Positions 18,248 through 27,159 of a DNA stretch of 64,000 bases are shown in pieces. The stretch covers positions 1,178,001 through 1,242,000 of the forward strand of contig NZ_CP009302.1 of the NCBI RefSeq assembly GCF_000814825.1, in the 5' to 3' direction. The stretch is from Berryella intestinalis (GTDB taxonomy: Bacteria > Actinomycetota > Coriobacteriia > Coriobacteriales > Eggerthellaceae). Under the pieces are notes generated by a model that saw only the letters and a program-made list of their open reading frames with translations, made no database searches and was not told where the DNA came from. Position numbers and translations under genes: made by a program. Position 1 is the first letter of the stretch; every line of letters begins with the position of its first letter.

Positions 18248-19852
18248 TCAGTTCGCATGCCTTCCGCGCTTGGTGAGCCTCATGCGCGCATCTTCCCGTT
18301 CGTTGAAGCGCGGGTCGGACGCGTCCAGGCCCTCCTGCCGCGCCCTCAGCTTGCGGCGGGCGCGCTCGCGGTCGTCGGAGAGCAGCGCATCGCCCACCAC
18401 GCTGGCCGAAAGCGCATGCGAGTTCGCCTCGGGCGCGTGCTTCACGTCGAGCGCCTCGAACTCGGGTTCGCGCTCGTACGCGATGCGCACCGACACGTAT
18501 TCGCGGACCAGGAGCACGAACAGGATGCTCATGATGACGAGGTACCCGATCACCGCCCCTTCCAGGCCCGTGATGTTCACCATCAGCAGCAGCACCAGAA
18601 GCGAGAAGCCGAACGTGATGAAGTACAGCTCGGTCACCACGCGCTGACGGCGCAGGATGACGATGACCTGGTAGAGGAAATCGATCCCCGCCGTCACCCC
18701 GCCGGCGGCCAGCATGATGAAGGCCAGGTCGGCGTACTGGGAGAAATCCAGGCCGTACATGAGGCTGAGCAGCGTGATGCCGAACCAGTTCATAGCCCCG
18801 ACGCCCAGAAGCGTGACGGCCACGATAACGAGGACCATCGCCAAGATCATGATGTCGAACCGCCGGCGGTGCGACACGTCGGCCCACAGCTCGGCCATGC
18901 GCACGAGCTGCGGTTTGTATATGAAGCCGACCGTGAGCAGGACCGCCTGCGCCGGGAAGTACAGCGCGTTGAAGTACAGCTGGTTGTCGTAGGCGAGCAC
19001 GCCGTCCATCACGAACTTGGGCATATTGTCCACCAGCGCATACATGAACAGCGCGAAGAACAAGGGCGCGCAGGCCCTGAACAGGTCGGACACGCCCTTG
19101 GCCCGCAGAGGCTCCGATTTCGGGGTCTCCAGCAGGGCCAGGGGAAACGTCACGAACAGAAACGTCAGGGCGGCGGCTGCGAACATGCCCATGGACGCTG
19201 CCGTGAGGTTGCCCGTGATGACGAGCAGCACGACGAACACCACGAGGGCCAGAAGCGAGCGGATGGTCTGCGAGATGCCCCCCAGATACAATTTGTCGGC
19301 CTGTTGGAGACGCCCCTCGTACACATCGGCCAGGGCATCGACCATCTTGAACAGGATGACCGCCGCGCACAGATCCGTCATCGCCTGGTCGTAGCCGCGC
19401 CATGCGCACCACGCCGCGCCGGCGACCACCATCAGAATGCAAGTGATGACGCGGTTCACCTGGTAGTCCTTGAACGAGTGGCGCCCTTCGAGATCGGAGA
19501 TCTGGTAGGTGCGCACACCGTAGTTGCCCAGGAAGTACAGCAGGTTGGCCGTGACGAAGGCGATGGAGAACATGCCGGCCCGCTCGGCGCCGGAAATCTG
19601 GGTCACCACGATGGTGAGCACCGGGAACAGCGCACCCCAGGATATGAGGCCGACGGTGTTCCACACGTAGTCGCGCGAGGTGCTGTGGGCTTCGTACTCT
19701 TCGGCCGCATCCGAGAACCCGCCTCCCGAAGCGGCGCCCAGAAGACGATCCCACCAGGCATTCATCAAGGCGACGACCGGATTGGGCCGCCTTATGCGGC
19801 GGCGCGCGGTCCGGCGGTTCCTGGTGCGGGGGAAATCTTCGGTCAAAGCCAT
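18248..19852 (-). CDS. Polysaccharide-type flippase (MOP superfamily)
   Basis: The protein (534 residues from ATG 19852) has about 12-14 hydrophobic helices, starting at YVWNTVGLISWGALFPVL, the typical first helix of Wzx-like and oligosaccharide flippases. DNMPKFVMDG near residue 250 and RRRF loops also fit. A ~90-residue charged cytoplasmic tail is unusual. It probably moves lipid-linked glycans across the membrane. The exact start is uncertain. The DNA just upstream (around 19890) reads TATAAT then GGAGGGG on the minus strand, so a promoter may lie very close and the start could be a few codons different. Confidence 0.8.
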   Translation of the reverse strand: MALTEDFPRTRNRRTARRRIRRPNPVVALMNAWWDRLLGAASGGGFSDAAEEYEAHSTSRDYVWNTVGLISWGALFPVLTIVVTQISGAERAGMFSIAFVTANLLYFLGNYGVRTYQISDLEGRHSFKDYQVNRVITCILMVVAGAAWCAWRGYDQAMTDLCAAVILFKMVDALADVYEGRLQQADKLYLGGISQTIRSLLALVVFVVLLVITGNLTAASMGMFAAAALTFLFVTFPLALLETPKSEPLRAKGVSDLFRACAPLFFALFMYALVDNMPKFVMDGVLAYDNQLYFNALYFPAQAVLLTVGFIYKPQLVRMAELWADVSHRRRFDIMILAMVLVIVAVTLLGVGAMNWFGITLLSLMYGLDFSQYADLAFIMLAAGGVTAGIDFLYQVIVILRRQRVVTELYFITFGFSLLVLLLMVNITGLEGAVIGYLVIMSILFVLLVREYVSVRIAYEREPEFEALDVKHAPEANSHALSASVVGDALLSDDRERARRKLRARQEGLDASDPRFNEREDARMRLTKRGRHAN

Positions 19853-20189
19853 GCCCTTCGAGATATGCCGTGCTGATTCGTTCCCCTCCATTATATAGGG
19901 AGCCGCGCGGGCGCCGGAAACCCCCGCAGAACCACCAAACGCGCGACCGGAACCGCGCGGTGCCGCGCGCGAGCCCGAGAAAGCCCCCGAGGGCCCGAAA
20001 GCGCCGCGGACCCGACGGCAAGGGGCCCGGATGCGGCGCGCAGGGGCAAAGCCGCGCCTTCCACGCCGAAAAATCCGATTCACCTGCCTTGGAGCGCTAT
20101 TCGTACCTTAGAATGGTTGCGTTTGCACAACAAGGGCGACGCGTGACCGGAGAAGCGGCCACGGTTCTTCCGGAAAGGACGGTTACAGC

Positions 20190-21635
20190 ATGTCAGCTGC
20201 GACATCAAGCACCCAAGAGCCCAAGCAGAAGAAAAAGCTCAACGACACGACCTGGATTCTGCTTGCGCTTCTCGCCGGTGCGGCTTTGGGAATCATTCTG
20301 AACGGGGTCGTCGTCAAGGGCGATTTCGTCAGCACGTACTTCATCGAAGGCGTCTGCTACGTCATCGGGCAGGGATTCGTGCGCATGATGCAGATGCTCG
20401 TCGCGCCCCTGGTGTTCTGCTCGATCGTCGTGGGCGCCGCATCCATGGCCGATCCCAAGATGCTGGGCAAGATCGGCGGCGGGACCATCGCCATGTACCT
20501 CGTGACCACGGCCATCGCCATCCTCATCGCCATGGTGCTGGCCTCGTTCACCAACCCCGGCCTGGGGCTGGACATGGGCTCCATCGTCACGGTCGAGCCC
20601 AAGGCGGTCGAGGCACAGCCCTTCCAGGACGTCCTTCTGAACATCATCCCCACCAACGTCTTCGACGCCCTGGCCAAGGGAACCATGCTGCAGATCATCT
20701 TCTTCGCGCTGCTGCTGGGCTTCATCCTGGGCGGCGTCGGCCATAAGGTCGGCACGGTCAACCGCTTCTTCACGCAGTTCAACGCGATCATGATGAAGAT
20801 GATCGCCCTGCTGCTGAAGATCGCCCCCGTCGGCATCTTCTTCCTCATCACCCGTACGTTCACCAACCTCGGCATCTCGGGCATCGTCCCCATGCTGAAG
20901 TTCGTCCTCACCGTCTACGGCGGCCTGCTACTTCAGCTGTTCATCGTGTACATGCTGATCCTGTTCCTGTTCACGCGCCTGAACCCCGTCCACTTCCTGA
21001 AGAAGTTCTGGCCGGTCATGCTGTTCGCGTTCACCACCAGCTCCTCGAACGCCACCATCCCCCTGAACATGGAGACGCTCGAGAAGCGCATCGGCGTCAA
21101 CCCCAAGGTGGCCTCGTTCACCATCCCCCTGGGCGCGACCATCAACATGGACGGCACCGCCATCATGCAGGGAGCCGCCGTCATCTTCTGCGCCCAGGCC
21201 TTCGGCATCGACCTGGCCACCTCAGCGCTCCTGTCCGTCATCGTGACGGCCACGGCGGCCTCCATCGGCACCGCCGGCGTCCCCGGTTCGGGAACCATCA
21301 TGCTGGCCATGGTGTTCTCGAGCATCGGGCTTCCCGCCGAGGGCGTCGCCATGATCATGGGCATCGACCGCATCCTCGACATGGGCCGCACCGCCATCAA
21401 CGTCACCGGCGACGGCGTGGTCACCACCTGCGTCGCCAACGCCGCGGGCATGCTCGATCGCGACGTGTTCAGAAACGACCAGATCGAGGCCGTCGACATG
21501 GGGGCGTTGCCGCTGTCCGAAGACCCCCATACCGCCGAAGCGTACGTGGAAGCGCCCGCCGGATCCGAGATCGGAGCCTCGGGCGACCTCGACCGCTTCG
21601 CCGACGTGGACGACCCTCTGCCCCACGGAAAATAG
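20190..21635 (+). CDS. Dicarboxylate/amino acid:cation symporter (DAACS family)
   Basis: The 481-residue protein has eight transmembrane helices plus two re-entrant loops of the glutamate-transporter fold. The serine-rich hairpin FTTSSSNATIP is near 275, the helix-7 motif GATINMDGTA near 310, the second hairpin GTAGVPGSG near 355, and MGIDRILDMGRTAINVTGD near 395. It imports glutamate, aspartate or C4-dicarboxylates with Na+ or H+. The C terminus carries a ~50-residue acidic tail. A clear terminator follows at 21653-21688. The substrate cannot be fixed from sequence alone. Confidence 0.92.
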   Translation: MSAATSSTQEPKQKKKLNDTTWILLALLAGAALGIILNGVVVKGDFVSTYFIEGVCYVIGQGFVRMMQMLVAPLVFCSIVVGAASMADPKMLGKIGGGTIAMYLVTTAIAILIAMVLASFTNPGLGLDMGSIVTVEPKAVEAQPFQDVLLNIIPTNVFDALAKGTMLQIIFFALLLGFILGGVGHKVGTVNRFFTQFNAIMMKMIALLLKIAPVGIFFLITRTFTNLGISGIVPMLKFVLTVYGGLLLQLFIVYMLILFLFTRLNPVHFLKKFWPVMLFAFTTSSSNATIPLNMETLEKRIGVNPKVASFTIPLGATINMDGTAIMQGAAVIFCAQAFGIDLATSALLSVIVTATAASIGTAGVPGSGTIMLAMVFSSIGLPAEGVAMIMGIDRILDMGRTAINVTGDGVVTTCVANAAGMLDRDVFRNDQIEAVDMGALPLSEDPHTAEAYVEAPAGSEIGASGDLDRFADVDDPLPHGK

Positions 21636-21652
21636 AGGTCCGCACAACGCGA

Positions 21653-21688
21653 AAAACCCCCGATAGCACCCAAGCTACCGGGGGTTTT
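21653..21688. terminator. Bidirectional rho-independent terminator
   Basis: A hairpin with a stem of about 13-15 bp (AAAACCCCCG...CGGGGGTTTT, one mismatch near the loop) lies between two convergent genes, with A's on one side and T's on the other. It can stop both the symporter and the FKBP transcript. Confidence 0.85.
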
Positions 21689-21731
21689 CATTTGCAGGAA
21701 AAGCGCCTGCCCTCACCCGAAGTCGATCGGG

Positions 21732-22160
21732 TTATTCGACGACCTCGACCAGGGTGATCTCGAAGTTGAGGTCCTTGCCTGCGAGCTCGTGGTTGAAGTC
21801 GAACGTGATGGTGTCGTTTTCAAGCGCAGCCACCATCGCGGGCATGGGCATCCCGCCCGGGCCGCTCAGCATGACGCGCTGCCCCACCGTGCAGTTCTCC
21901 GCTCCGGGAAGCTGGGCGACCGGGATGGTCTGCACGGCGTTGGGATCGACCTCGCCGTACGCCTCGGCTGCCGGGATGTGGACGGATGTGGTCTGCCCCA
22001 CCTCCATCTCGGCCACGGCCTTGTCGAACCCCGGGATCATCATCCCCGCGCCGACCGTGAACTCGATCGGCTCGTTGCGCGAATACGACGAGTCGAACTG
22101 GGTGCCGTCGTCGAGCGTCCCGATGTAGTGCGCCTTGACCTTCTTGCCCTCGTTGCCCAT
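21732..22160 (-). CDS. FKBP-type peptidyl-prolyl isomerase, SlyD-like
   Basis: The 142-residue protein starts MGNEGKKVKAHYIGTLDDG and contains the FKBP blocks FDSSY, PIEFTVGAGMMIPGFDKAV and the insert-in-flap segment (AAEAYGEVDP onward), ending FDFNHELAGKDLNFEI. It lacks a SlyD-style metal-binding histidine tail. It should act as a cytoplasmic folding helper. It is the last gene of the minus-strand group and has AAAGGGG upstream of its ATG. Confidence 0.93.
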   Translation of the reverse strand: MGNEGKKVKAHYIGTLDDGTQFDSSYSRNEPIEFTVGAGMMIPGFDKAVAEMEVGQTTSVHIPAAEAYGEVDPNAVQTIPVAQLPGAENCTVGQRVMLSGPGGMPMPAMVAALENDTITFDFNHELAGKDLNFEITLVEVVE

Positions 22161-22220
22161 GAAGAGCCCCTTTCGTTTGAAAAACAGATTCGCCCAGTGT
22201 ACAGGAAACGAGGCTGCGGG

Positions 22221-22859
22221 CTACGGGCGCATACCGATTGCGCACATGTGCCCCGTCTGGGGATCGCGATCGGCCCGCACGTCCGAGAAACCGGCCTTCG
22301 ACATGAAGGACTCCAGCTCGGAGGCGGTGTAGACGCTCATCCCTTCGACGGTGCGCGCGAACTCGACCATCGCAGGGTCCTCCCCATCGACCTCGTTGCA
22401 GATGAGAAGCACGCCGCCCGGCTTGAGGACGCGAAGCGCCTCGGAAAGCGCGCCTTCGACGTCGGGCCAGAAGTACACGGTCTCGAACCCCGTGACCACG
22501 TCGAACGACCCATCCTCGAAGGGCAGCCGCGACACGTCGCCCAGAACCACCTCGCAGCGGCCTTCGGCGATAGCCGTCGCATTCGTCTCACGCGAGACCT
22601 CGACGCTCAATTCGGAATAGTCCAGACCCGCCGCGAAGCCGCCGAAAGCCATGCGCGCGAGCAGGCGGCCCAGGTTCGCTCCCCCTCCGCAGCCCAGATC
22701 GAGCGCGCGCCGCGCGCCCGAAAGCGACAGGTGGTCGAGCCCCCAGTTAGCCAGCTGCTCGTGCTTTCCCGCGTTCATGCGGGAAAGCATGGCGCGCCCG
22801 CCCTCCCCGTCCGGGCAGGCGGGGTTTCCCTCGGGATGCGCAGGTACGATCGGTTCCAT
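22221..22859 (-). CDS. Class I SAM-dependent methyltransferase
   Basis: The 212-residue protein has SAM motif I DLGCGGGANLGRLL (about 54-67), motif II region GDVSRLPFEDGSFDVV and post-motif RVLKPGGVLLI, as in small-molecule methyltransferases. I chose ATG 22859 because GAGGAGG lies 7 nt upstream. Location directly behind a lic-like phosphocholine/ethanolamine group makes phosphoethanolamine N-methylation conceivable, but the sequence has no family-specific motif that proves it. Confidence 0.85.
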   Translation of the reverse strand: MEPIVPAHPEGNPACPDGEGGRAMLSRMNAGKHEQLANWGLDHLSLSGARRALDLGCGGGANLGRLLARMAFGGFAAGLDYSELSVEVSRETNATAIAEGRCEVVLGDVSRLPFEDGSFDVVTGFETVYFWPDVEGALSEALRVLKPGGVLLICNEVDGEDPAMVEFARTVEGMSVYTASELESFMSKAGFSDVRADRDPQTGHMCAIGMRP

Positions 22860-22953
22860 GCCGATGCCTCCTCGGTCTGTTCGACGATGCGGGGTCAAGC
22901 TGCGCCGAAGCCCTCCGGATCGGAGGGCTCCGCGCTTGGGGGCGAACTGGGCC

Positions 22954-23742
22954 CTAGATGCGGTAGGCGGGATCGATCTGCTGAAGCTCGGCGAACGAGT
23001 CGATCTCGTCGATGTCTCCGAACGCGCACTCCCTCACCCGCACGCGATACCGATCGCGGCAGATGACGCAAGGCACGTCGTCCCAAAAGCGCTGGCGGTT
23101 CTCGTCGCGGGAGAACTCGCGCGGCAGGTCCTCGGCCAAGCGCTCGCCCGCCTCGGCCGTCCAGTACGACACGCCGTACATGTGGTGGCAGTCTCGGCCG
23201 CCCTTATGCAGGTCTACCACGTAGCCGTCCTCGGTGTCCAGGCACCAGTCCTCGGTCGATTCGACCGGAACGCCCAGATACCAGCTTTCGTAGTTGTACT
23301 TCTTCAGCAGCCCCGGCTTCGACAGCATGAGATCGCTTTCGAAGGCGTACGCGTTGCGGAAATGCCCGCTTGCGCACACGGCCGACGAGATGTTGTTCGT
23401 GGTGTCGTACAGATCGTTCCTGATAAGGGTGATGTTCGGGTAGTCCTTCCTCAGAAGCTCGAACTCGTCGGCCAGATACCCCACGACGATGTAGATCTCC
23501 TCGACGTCGATGGCGGCCAGGGCGTCGAGCAGGCTCTCGATGATGCGGCGTCCCTTCACGCGCACCAGCGGCTTGGGCGTGTTGATCGTTATGGGCAGCA
23601 TGCGGCTCCCGAACCCCGATGCGAACAGAACCGCCCGCCGGGCCCGGTACGGCTCGAGCGCGGCCAGATCCTCCTCGGTCGCAAGGCCCTTCTCGTACTT
23701 CTCCTCCAAAAGCTCGAACTGCCGAGGCGATAATCCAGCCAT
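22954..23742 (-). CDS. LicC-like nucleotidyltransferase (probable CTP:phosphocholine/phosphoethanolamine cytidylyltransferase)
   Basis: The 262-residue protein has a short helical N-terminus, then the nucleotide-binding motif VLFASGFGSRMLPIT with NTPKPLVRVKG near residues 38-60. VVGYLADEFE, NISSAV and the acidic SDLMLS follow. The canonical LAAG is LFASG. This is the sugar-nucleotidyltransferase fold of LicC. ATG 23742 follows GGGAG. It is 64 bp downstream of the broken permease and in the same direction as the HTH-LicC-LicA fusion, whose middle domain is a paralogue, so the cluster has two nucleotidyltransferases. Confidence 0.82.
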   Translation of the reverse strand: MAGLSPRQFELLEEKYEKGLATEEDLAALEPYRARRAVLFASGFGSRMLPITINTPKPLVRVKGRRIIESLLDALAAIDVEEIYIVVGYLADEFELLRKDYPNITLIRNDLYDTTNNISSAVCASGHFRNAYAFESDLMLSKPGLLKKYNYESWYLGVPVESTEDWCLDTEDGYVVDLHKGGRDCHHMYGVSYWTAEAGERLAEDLPREFSRDENRQRFWDDVPCVICRDRYRVRVRECAFGDIDEIDSFAELQQIDPAYRI

Positions 23743-23806
23743 GTCTCTCCCTTCGCCGAGCCCGATCGATGCGGACTCGGCCCGTCGCGCAATCACGTCC
23801 GCTATT

Positions 23807-25286
23807 CTAGCGAAGTTCCGCTTCGGCGGCAGCAAGACGGGCGAACTCCTCCTCGGGAGAATTCGCCACCAGGTGCCGGCAGGCGTACAGGCGGAAATAA
23901 CCCAGCCCCGCCACGATCACGGCGACGGCGCATGCGGCGGCGAACATGTCGACGAAAAACGTCGATACCACCGCCACGCACGAGAGGACGAGGCCGACGA
24001 GCGTGGTGGCCGTGCCCCCGGGCGTGCGGTACCCGCGCTCCATATCGGGCGAGTTGCGGCGCAGGATGAGATGCGACAGATTCATCAGCGCGTACGACAC
24101 GCAGGCTCCGAACACCGCGACGTTGAGGATGAGCGCGCCGTCGTGCATGACCGACACGATGGCAAGGCCCAGCCCCGCCGATGCGAGCAGCGCGACCCAG
24201 GGCGTGTGGCGCTTGCCGGTAAGCGCCAGGAAGCTGGGAAGATAGCCCGAGCGGGCGAGCGCGAACACCTGGCGCGACCCGGCGTACATCAGGCTGAAGA
24301 ACGAAGCCACGAGTCCGGCCAGGGCCGCCCAGTTCAGCACGGTGGCCAGGAAGGGGTTGCCCGCCAGGCGCAGCGCGTCGACCAAGGGCGCATCGCTCGG
24401 CCCGATGGCCGCCACGCCCGCCGAACCGGCCGCCAAAAGAAGCACCGAGAACCCGGTGAGGGCCAGAACCGTCAGGGCCCCGATAAGGCCGCGCGGCATG
24501 TCGCGGCGCGGATCGCTCGACTCCTCGGCTGCCAGGGGAACGCCTTCGACGCCGAGGAAGAACCAGATGCCGTACGGAAGGCACATGAGCGCCCCTTGAA
24601 GCGTGAGGTTGCCGCCGCCCGCCCCGTAGGCGATGTTGGAGAAGTCGAACGTCGGAGCGACGCCGATGGCGAACAGGATGAGGGCGACGATCGCGATGCC
24701 GCTGATCATCAGCATGAGGCGCAGCGCCTCGCCCACCCCGAACATATGCAGGCCCGTGAACACCACGTAGGCGGCCACGACCAGCGCGAAAGGCTCCACG
24801 CCCGGCAAAAGCCCCAGCTCCAGGATGTAGTTCGCGATGAAGGTCGCGATGGCGGCGGGGGCGCATACGTATTCGATGACCAGGGCCAACCCGGTGACGA
24901 AACCGCCCACCCGTCCCATGGCCGCGCGCGCGAACCCGAACCCGGCGCCCGTCGTGGGAATGGCGCTGGACAGCTCGGCCAGACCGAACACCGTGCACAG
25001 GTACATGAGCCCCATGACGGTGAAGGCGAACAGCATGCCCCACCATGCCCCACCAGCCGCCGTTCTGCATACCGTAGTTCCATCCCGAGAAGTCGCCCGA
25101 GATCGTGTAGGACACGCCCAGGCTCACCAGCAGGATCCAGCCGACCGATCCCTTCTTCAAGGACCGCTTGGCGAAGTACTCGTCGCCCTGCACGCTTCCC
25201 GCAGCCGATAGCGCCTCGCGGGCCGCGAAACCCTTGGCCGCCCGGCCCTCGGCCGCGGCGGACACCCCCATCTGATTGTCGTTCAT
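23807..25286 (-). pseudogene. Ethanolamine-type APC permease, frameshifted by a 10-bp tandem duplication
   Basis: Codons from ATG 25286 encode the N-terminus (DEYFAKRSLKKGSVGWILL, then SYTISGDFSGWNYGM), as in ethanolamine permeases. The frame breaks at the repeat at 25035-25054 and the rest (MLFAFTVMGLMYL onward) is in another frame. Deleting one 10-bp copy restores a continuous 489-residue, 12-helix transporter reading GGWWGMLFA across the junction. All later conserved parts are intact and no other lesion is seen, so the defect is recent or reversible. In this group it would import ethanolamine or choline for the adjacent LicA-like kinase. A restart at ATG 25036 could give a protein lacking the first helices, probably inactive. 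Confidence 0.88.
25035..25054. repeat. 10-bp perfect tandem duplication inside the permease gene
   Basis: ATGCCCCACC occurs twice back to back (25035-25044 and 25045-25054, plus-strand reading). The unit length is not a multiple of three, so copy number sets the reading frame of the permease. One copy is the in-frame state. Confidence 0.97.
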
Positions 25287-25292
25287 ATCGAA

Positions 25293-27059
25293 TTACCTCG
25301 CATACCTGTCGCAAGCGGCGGCGGCGAATTTAGAGGCCGCCTTGTACCATAGATAGAGCCAGTCGCCGACGGGATGGCCCCGGGCCTCCTTGTAGATGGC
25401 CCAGACGTACCAGTACCAGCCGACCACGGCCACGCAGCCGAGAAAATGGCGGGCTTCGTCGTCGTTCGGCGTGCGCCCGAGGTAGACGCCGTAGGTGCCA
25501 AGCGCCGCATCGATGCCGCAGGCGGGGCCCTGGGCCACGAAGTTGGCGATGTCGCACACCGGGTCGCTCATACCGGAGTACTCCCAGTCGATGAGCCACA
25601 TGTCGTCGCCCCGCACGAGGATGTTGGGCGCGTAGAAGTCGTTGTGGCAAAGGACGCGGCGCACCTCGTCTCGCTCCATGAGCCCCCGCAGCTCGTCGAT
25701 GCGCACCTCCAGCTCGTGAAAGCCGCGCGGCAGCGGGTAGGCCCGTTCGGCCAAGAGGCGCTTCAGGCCCTTCCCGTTCTCGTAGAAATCGAAGCTCCAC
25801 TGGGATTCCTCGCCGCTTTCGTGAAGCGTCCTGATCATTTCCATAGCGCGCTCGACCTGCTTGGGATCGGAGGCGTCGAACTCGGAGCATCCCTCGATGA
25901 ACTCGGATATCTTCCAGCCCTCGGCAGGATCTTCGAACACGAACGTGTCGTCGAGCCCCAGCTTCTTGGCCACCGCAAGCGAATGGGCCTCGGAGGCGCG
26001 GCTGATGATCTCTTCGGTTCCGTTGCCCGGATGGCGGTAGACGTACTTCTTCCCACGGACGCCGAACAGCACCGACAGGTTCGACAGGCCCGCTTTGATG
26101 GGCTCGACGTCGGTGATGTCGGTGCGCTCGCATGCGAGCGTGCGGCAGATGTTATCGAGGATGCGCGAATCGACGTTGACGAAGAAGTCCTCGTCGAACG
26201 CAGTGAGGTCGGTCACGTAGTCGAACTCGTAGATGACGCCCTCCCCGTAAGGCTCGATATAGGCGGTGAGTTCGCCCAGATGATCGGACAGCACTTCCTC
26301 CCACAGCTTGTCGGCGGTTTCGGGCAGGTCGTACTCGTCGGCGATGATCTGCATGAAGCGCCGCGAGAACTCGGGCGAGAAGCAGGCGGGGCCCTGCAGG
26401 GCGATTCCCCTCTCCTTGCCCATCTGGATCGACGAGATGCGGGACTTCGTGTTCAGACGCGGGATCAACCGCTCGGCGCGCCCCGTGCTGGGTGCGGCCG
26501 AGAGGTAGGTGTCGAACGCATAGGGGCAAAAGATGTTGCGCTCGTAGTACTCGTCGGAGCTGAGAACGTAGGTGCGGCCGAGGTGCGCGCGTGCGGCGAA
26601 GAGCGAGGAATGGTTGTTGCGATGGACGTACTCGTCGGTGAACAGGAGCTTCACGCCCAGCTCTTCCTCGAGGTAGAAGAAGCACTCCTTCATGTAGCCC
26701 GCCACGACCACGACCTCGTCGATGCCCGCCTCGCGCAGCTGGCGCACCAGCCGCTCGATCAGGACCTCTCCGCGCACCTCGAACATGGCCTTGGGCTTCT
26801 CGAAGGAAAGCGGCGTGAAACGGGTCGAGGCCCCGGCCGCCAGGATCACCGCGTTGCCCACGCGGTACCGCTCGAGCAGTTCCTCCCCCGCGGGCGTGAC
26901 ATGGGAATCATGGTCGAGCAGACCCTCCTCGCGCAGGTAGAGGCAGGCATGGTTCACCGTGCCCAGGGAAAGCCCCGTTTCGATGGAAACGTCGCGCTGG
27001 GTGGGCCGGTCGGAAAGCTTGAAGCAGACAAGCACTTTGAACTGGTTGCGGTTGAGCAT
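25293..27059 (-). CDS. Winged-helix / LicC-type nucleotidyltransferase / LicA-type kinase fusion
   Basis: The 588-residue protein has three modules. About 1-65 is a winged helix (SDRPTQRDVSIETGLSLGTV). About 68-300 is a nucleotidyltransferase with VILAAGASTRFTPLS and EKPKAMFEVRG. About 310-588 is a choline/ethanolamine-kinase or aminoglycoside-phosphotransferase domain with the catalytic LCHNDFYAPN and metal-binding LIDWEYSGMSDP. The two enzyme modules match successive lic steps, phosphorylation of choline or ethanolamine and activation with CTP. The HTH could sense product or control the operon. It is 6 bp upstream of the permease. GAGGA precedes ATG 27059. No LicD transferase is in the window, so the acceptor is unknown. 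Confidence 0.87.
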   Translation of the reverse strand: MLNRNQFKVLVCFKLSDRPTQRDVSIETGLSLGTVNHACLYLREEGLLDHDSHVTPAGEELLERYRVGNAVILAAGASTRFTPLSFEKPKAMFEVRGEVLIERLVRQLREAGIDEVVVVAGYMKECFFYLEEELGVKLLFTDEYVHRNNHSSLFAARAHLGRTYVLSSDEYYERNIFCPYAFDTYLSAAPSTGRAERLIPRLNTKSRISSIQMGKERGIALQGPACFSPEFSRRFMQIIADEYDLPETADKLWEEVLSDHLGELTAYIEPYGEGVIYEFDYVTDLTAFDEDFFVNVDSRILDNICRTLACERTDITDVEPIKAGLSNLSVLFGVRGKKYVYRHPGNGTEEIISRASEAHSLAVAKKLGLDDTFVFEDPAEGWKISEFIEGCSEFDASDPKQVERAMEMIRTLHESGEESQWSFDFYENGKGLKRLLAERAYPLPRGFHELEVRIDELRGLMERDEVRRVLCHNDFYAPNILVRGDDMWLIDWEYSGMSDPVCDIANFVAQGPACGIDAALGTYGVYLGRTPNDDEARHFLGCVAVVGWYWYVWAIYKEARGHPVGDWLYLWYKAASKFAAAACDRYAR

Positions 27060-27072
27060 AACGTCCTCGTTC

Positions 27073-27102
27073 GGTATAGCGTTCAGTTAGTTCATAAAAC
27101 AA
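27073..27102 (-). promoter_or_regulatory. Probable promoter of the lic-like operon
   Basis: Minus-strand TTGTTT (27097-27102) and TATACC (27073-27078) are separated by 18 bp, about 15 nt before the HTH-LicC-LicA start. A second -10-like TATAAT lies at 27124-27129. Confidence 0.5.
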
Positions 27103-27159
27103 TATCTTGAAACATTTTTGAACATTATACGCGAAGAGGCCGCATTCTACCGCATGAAG

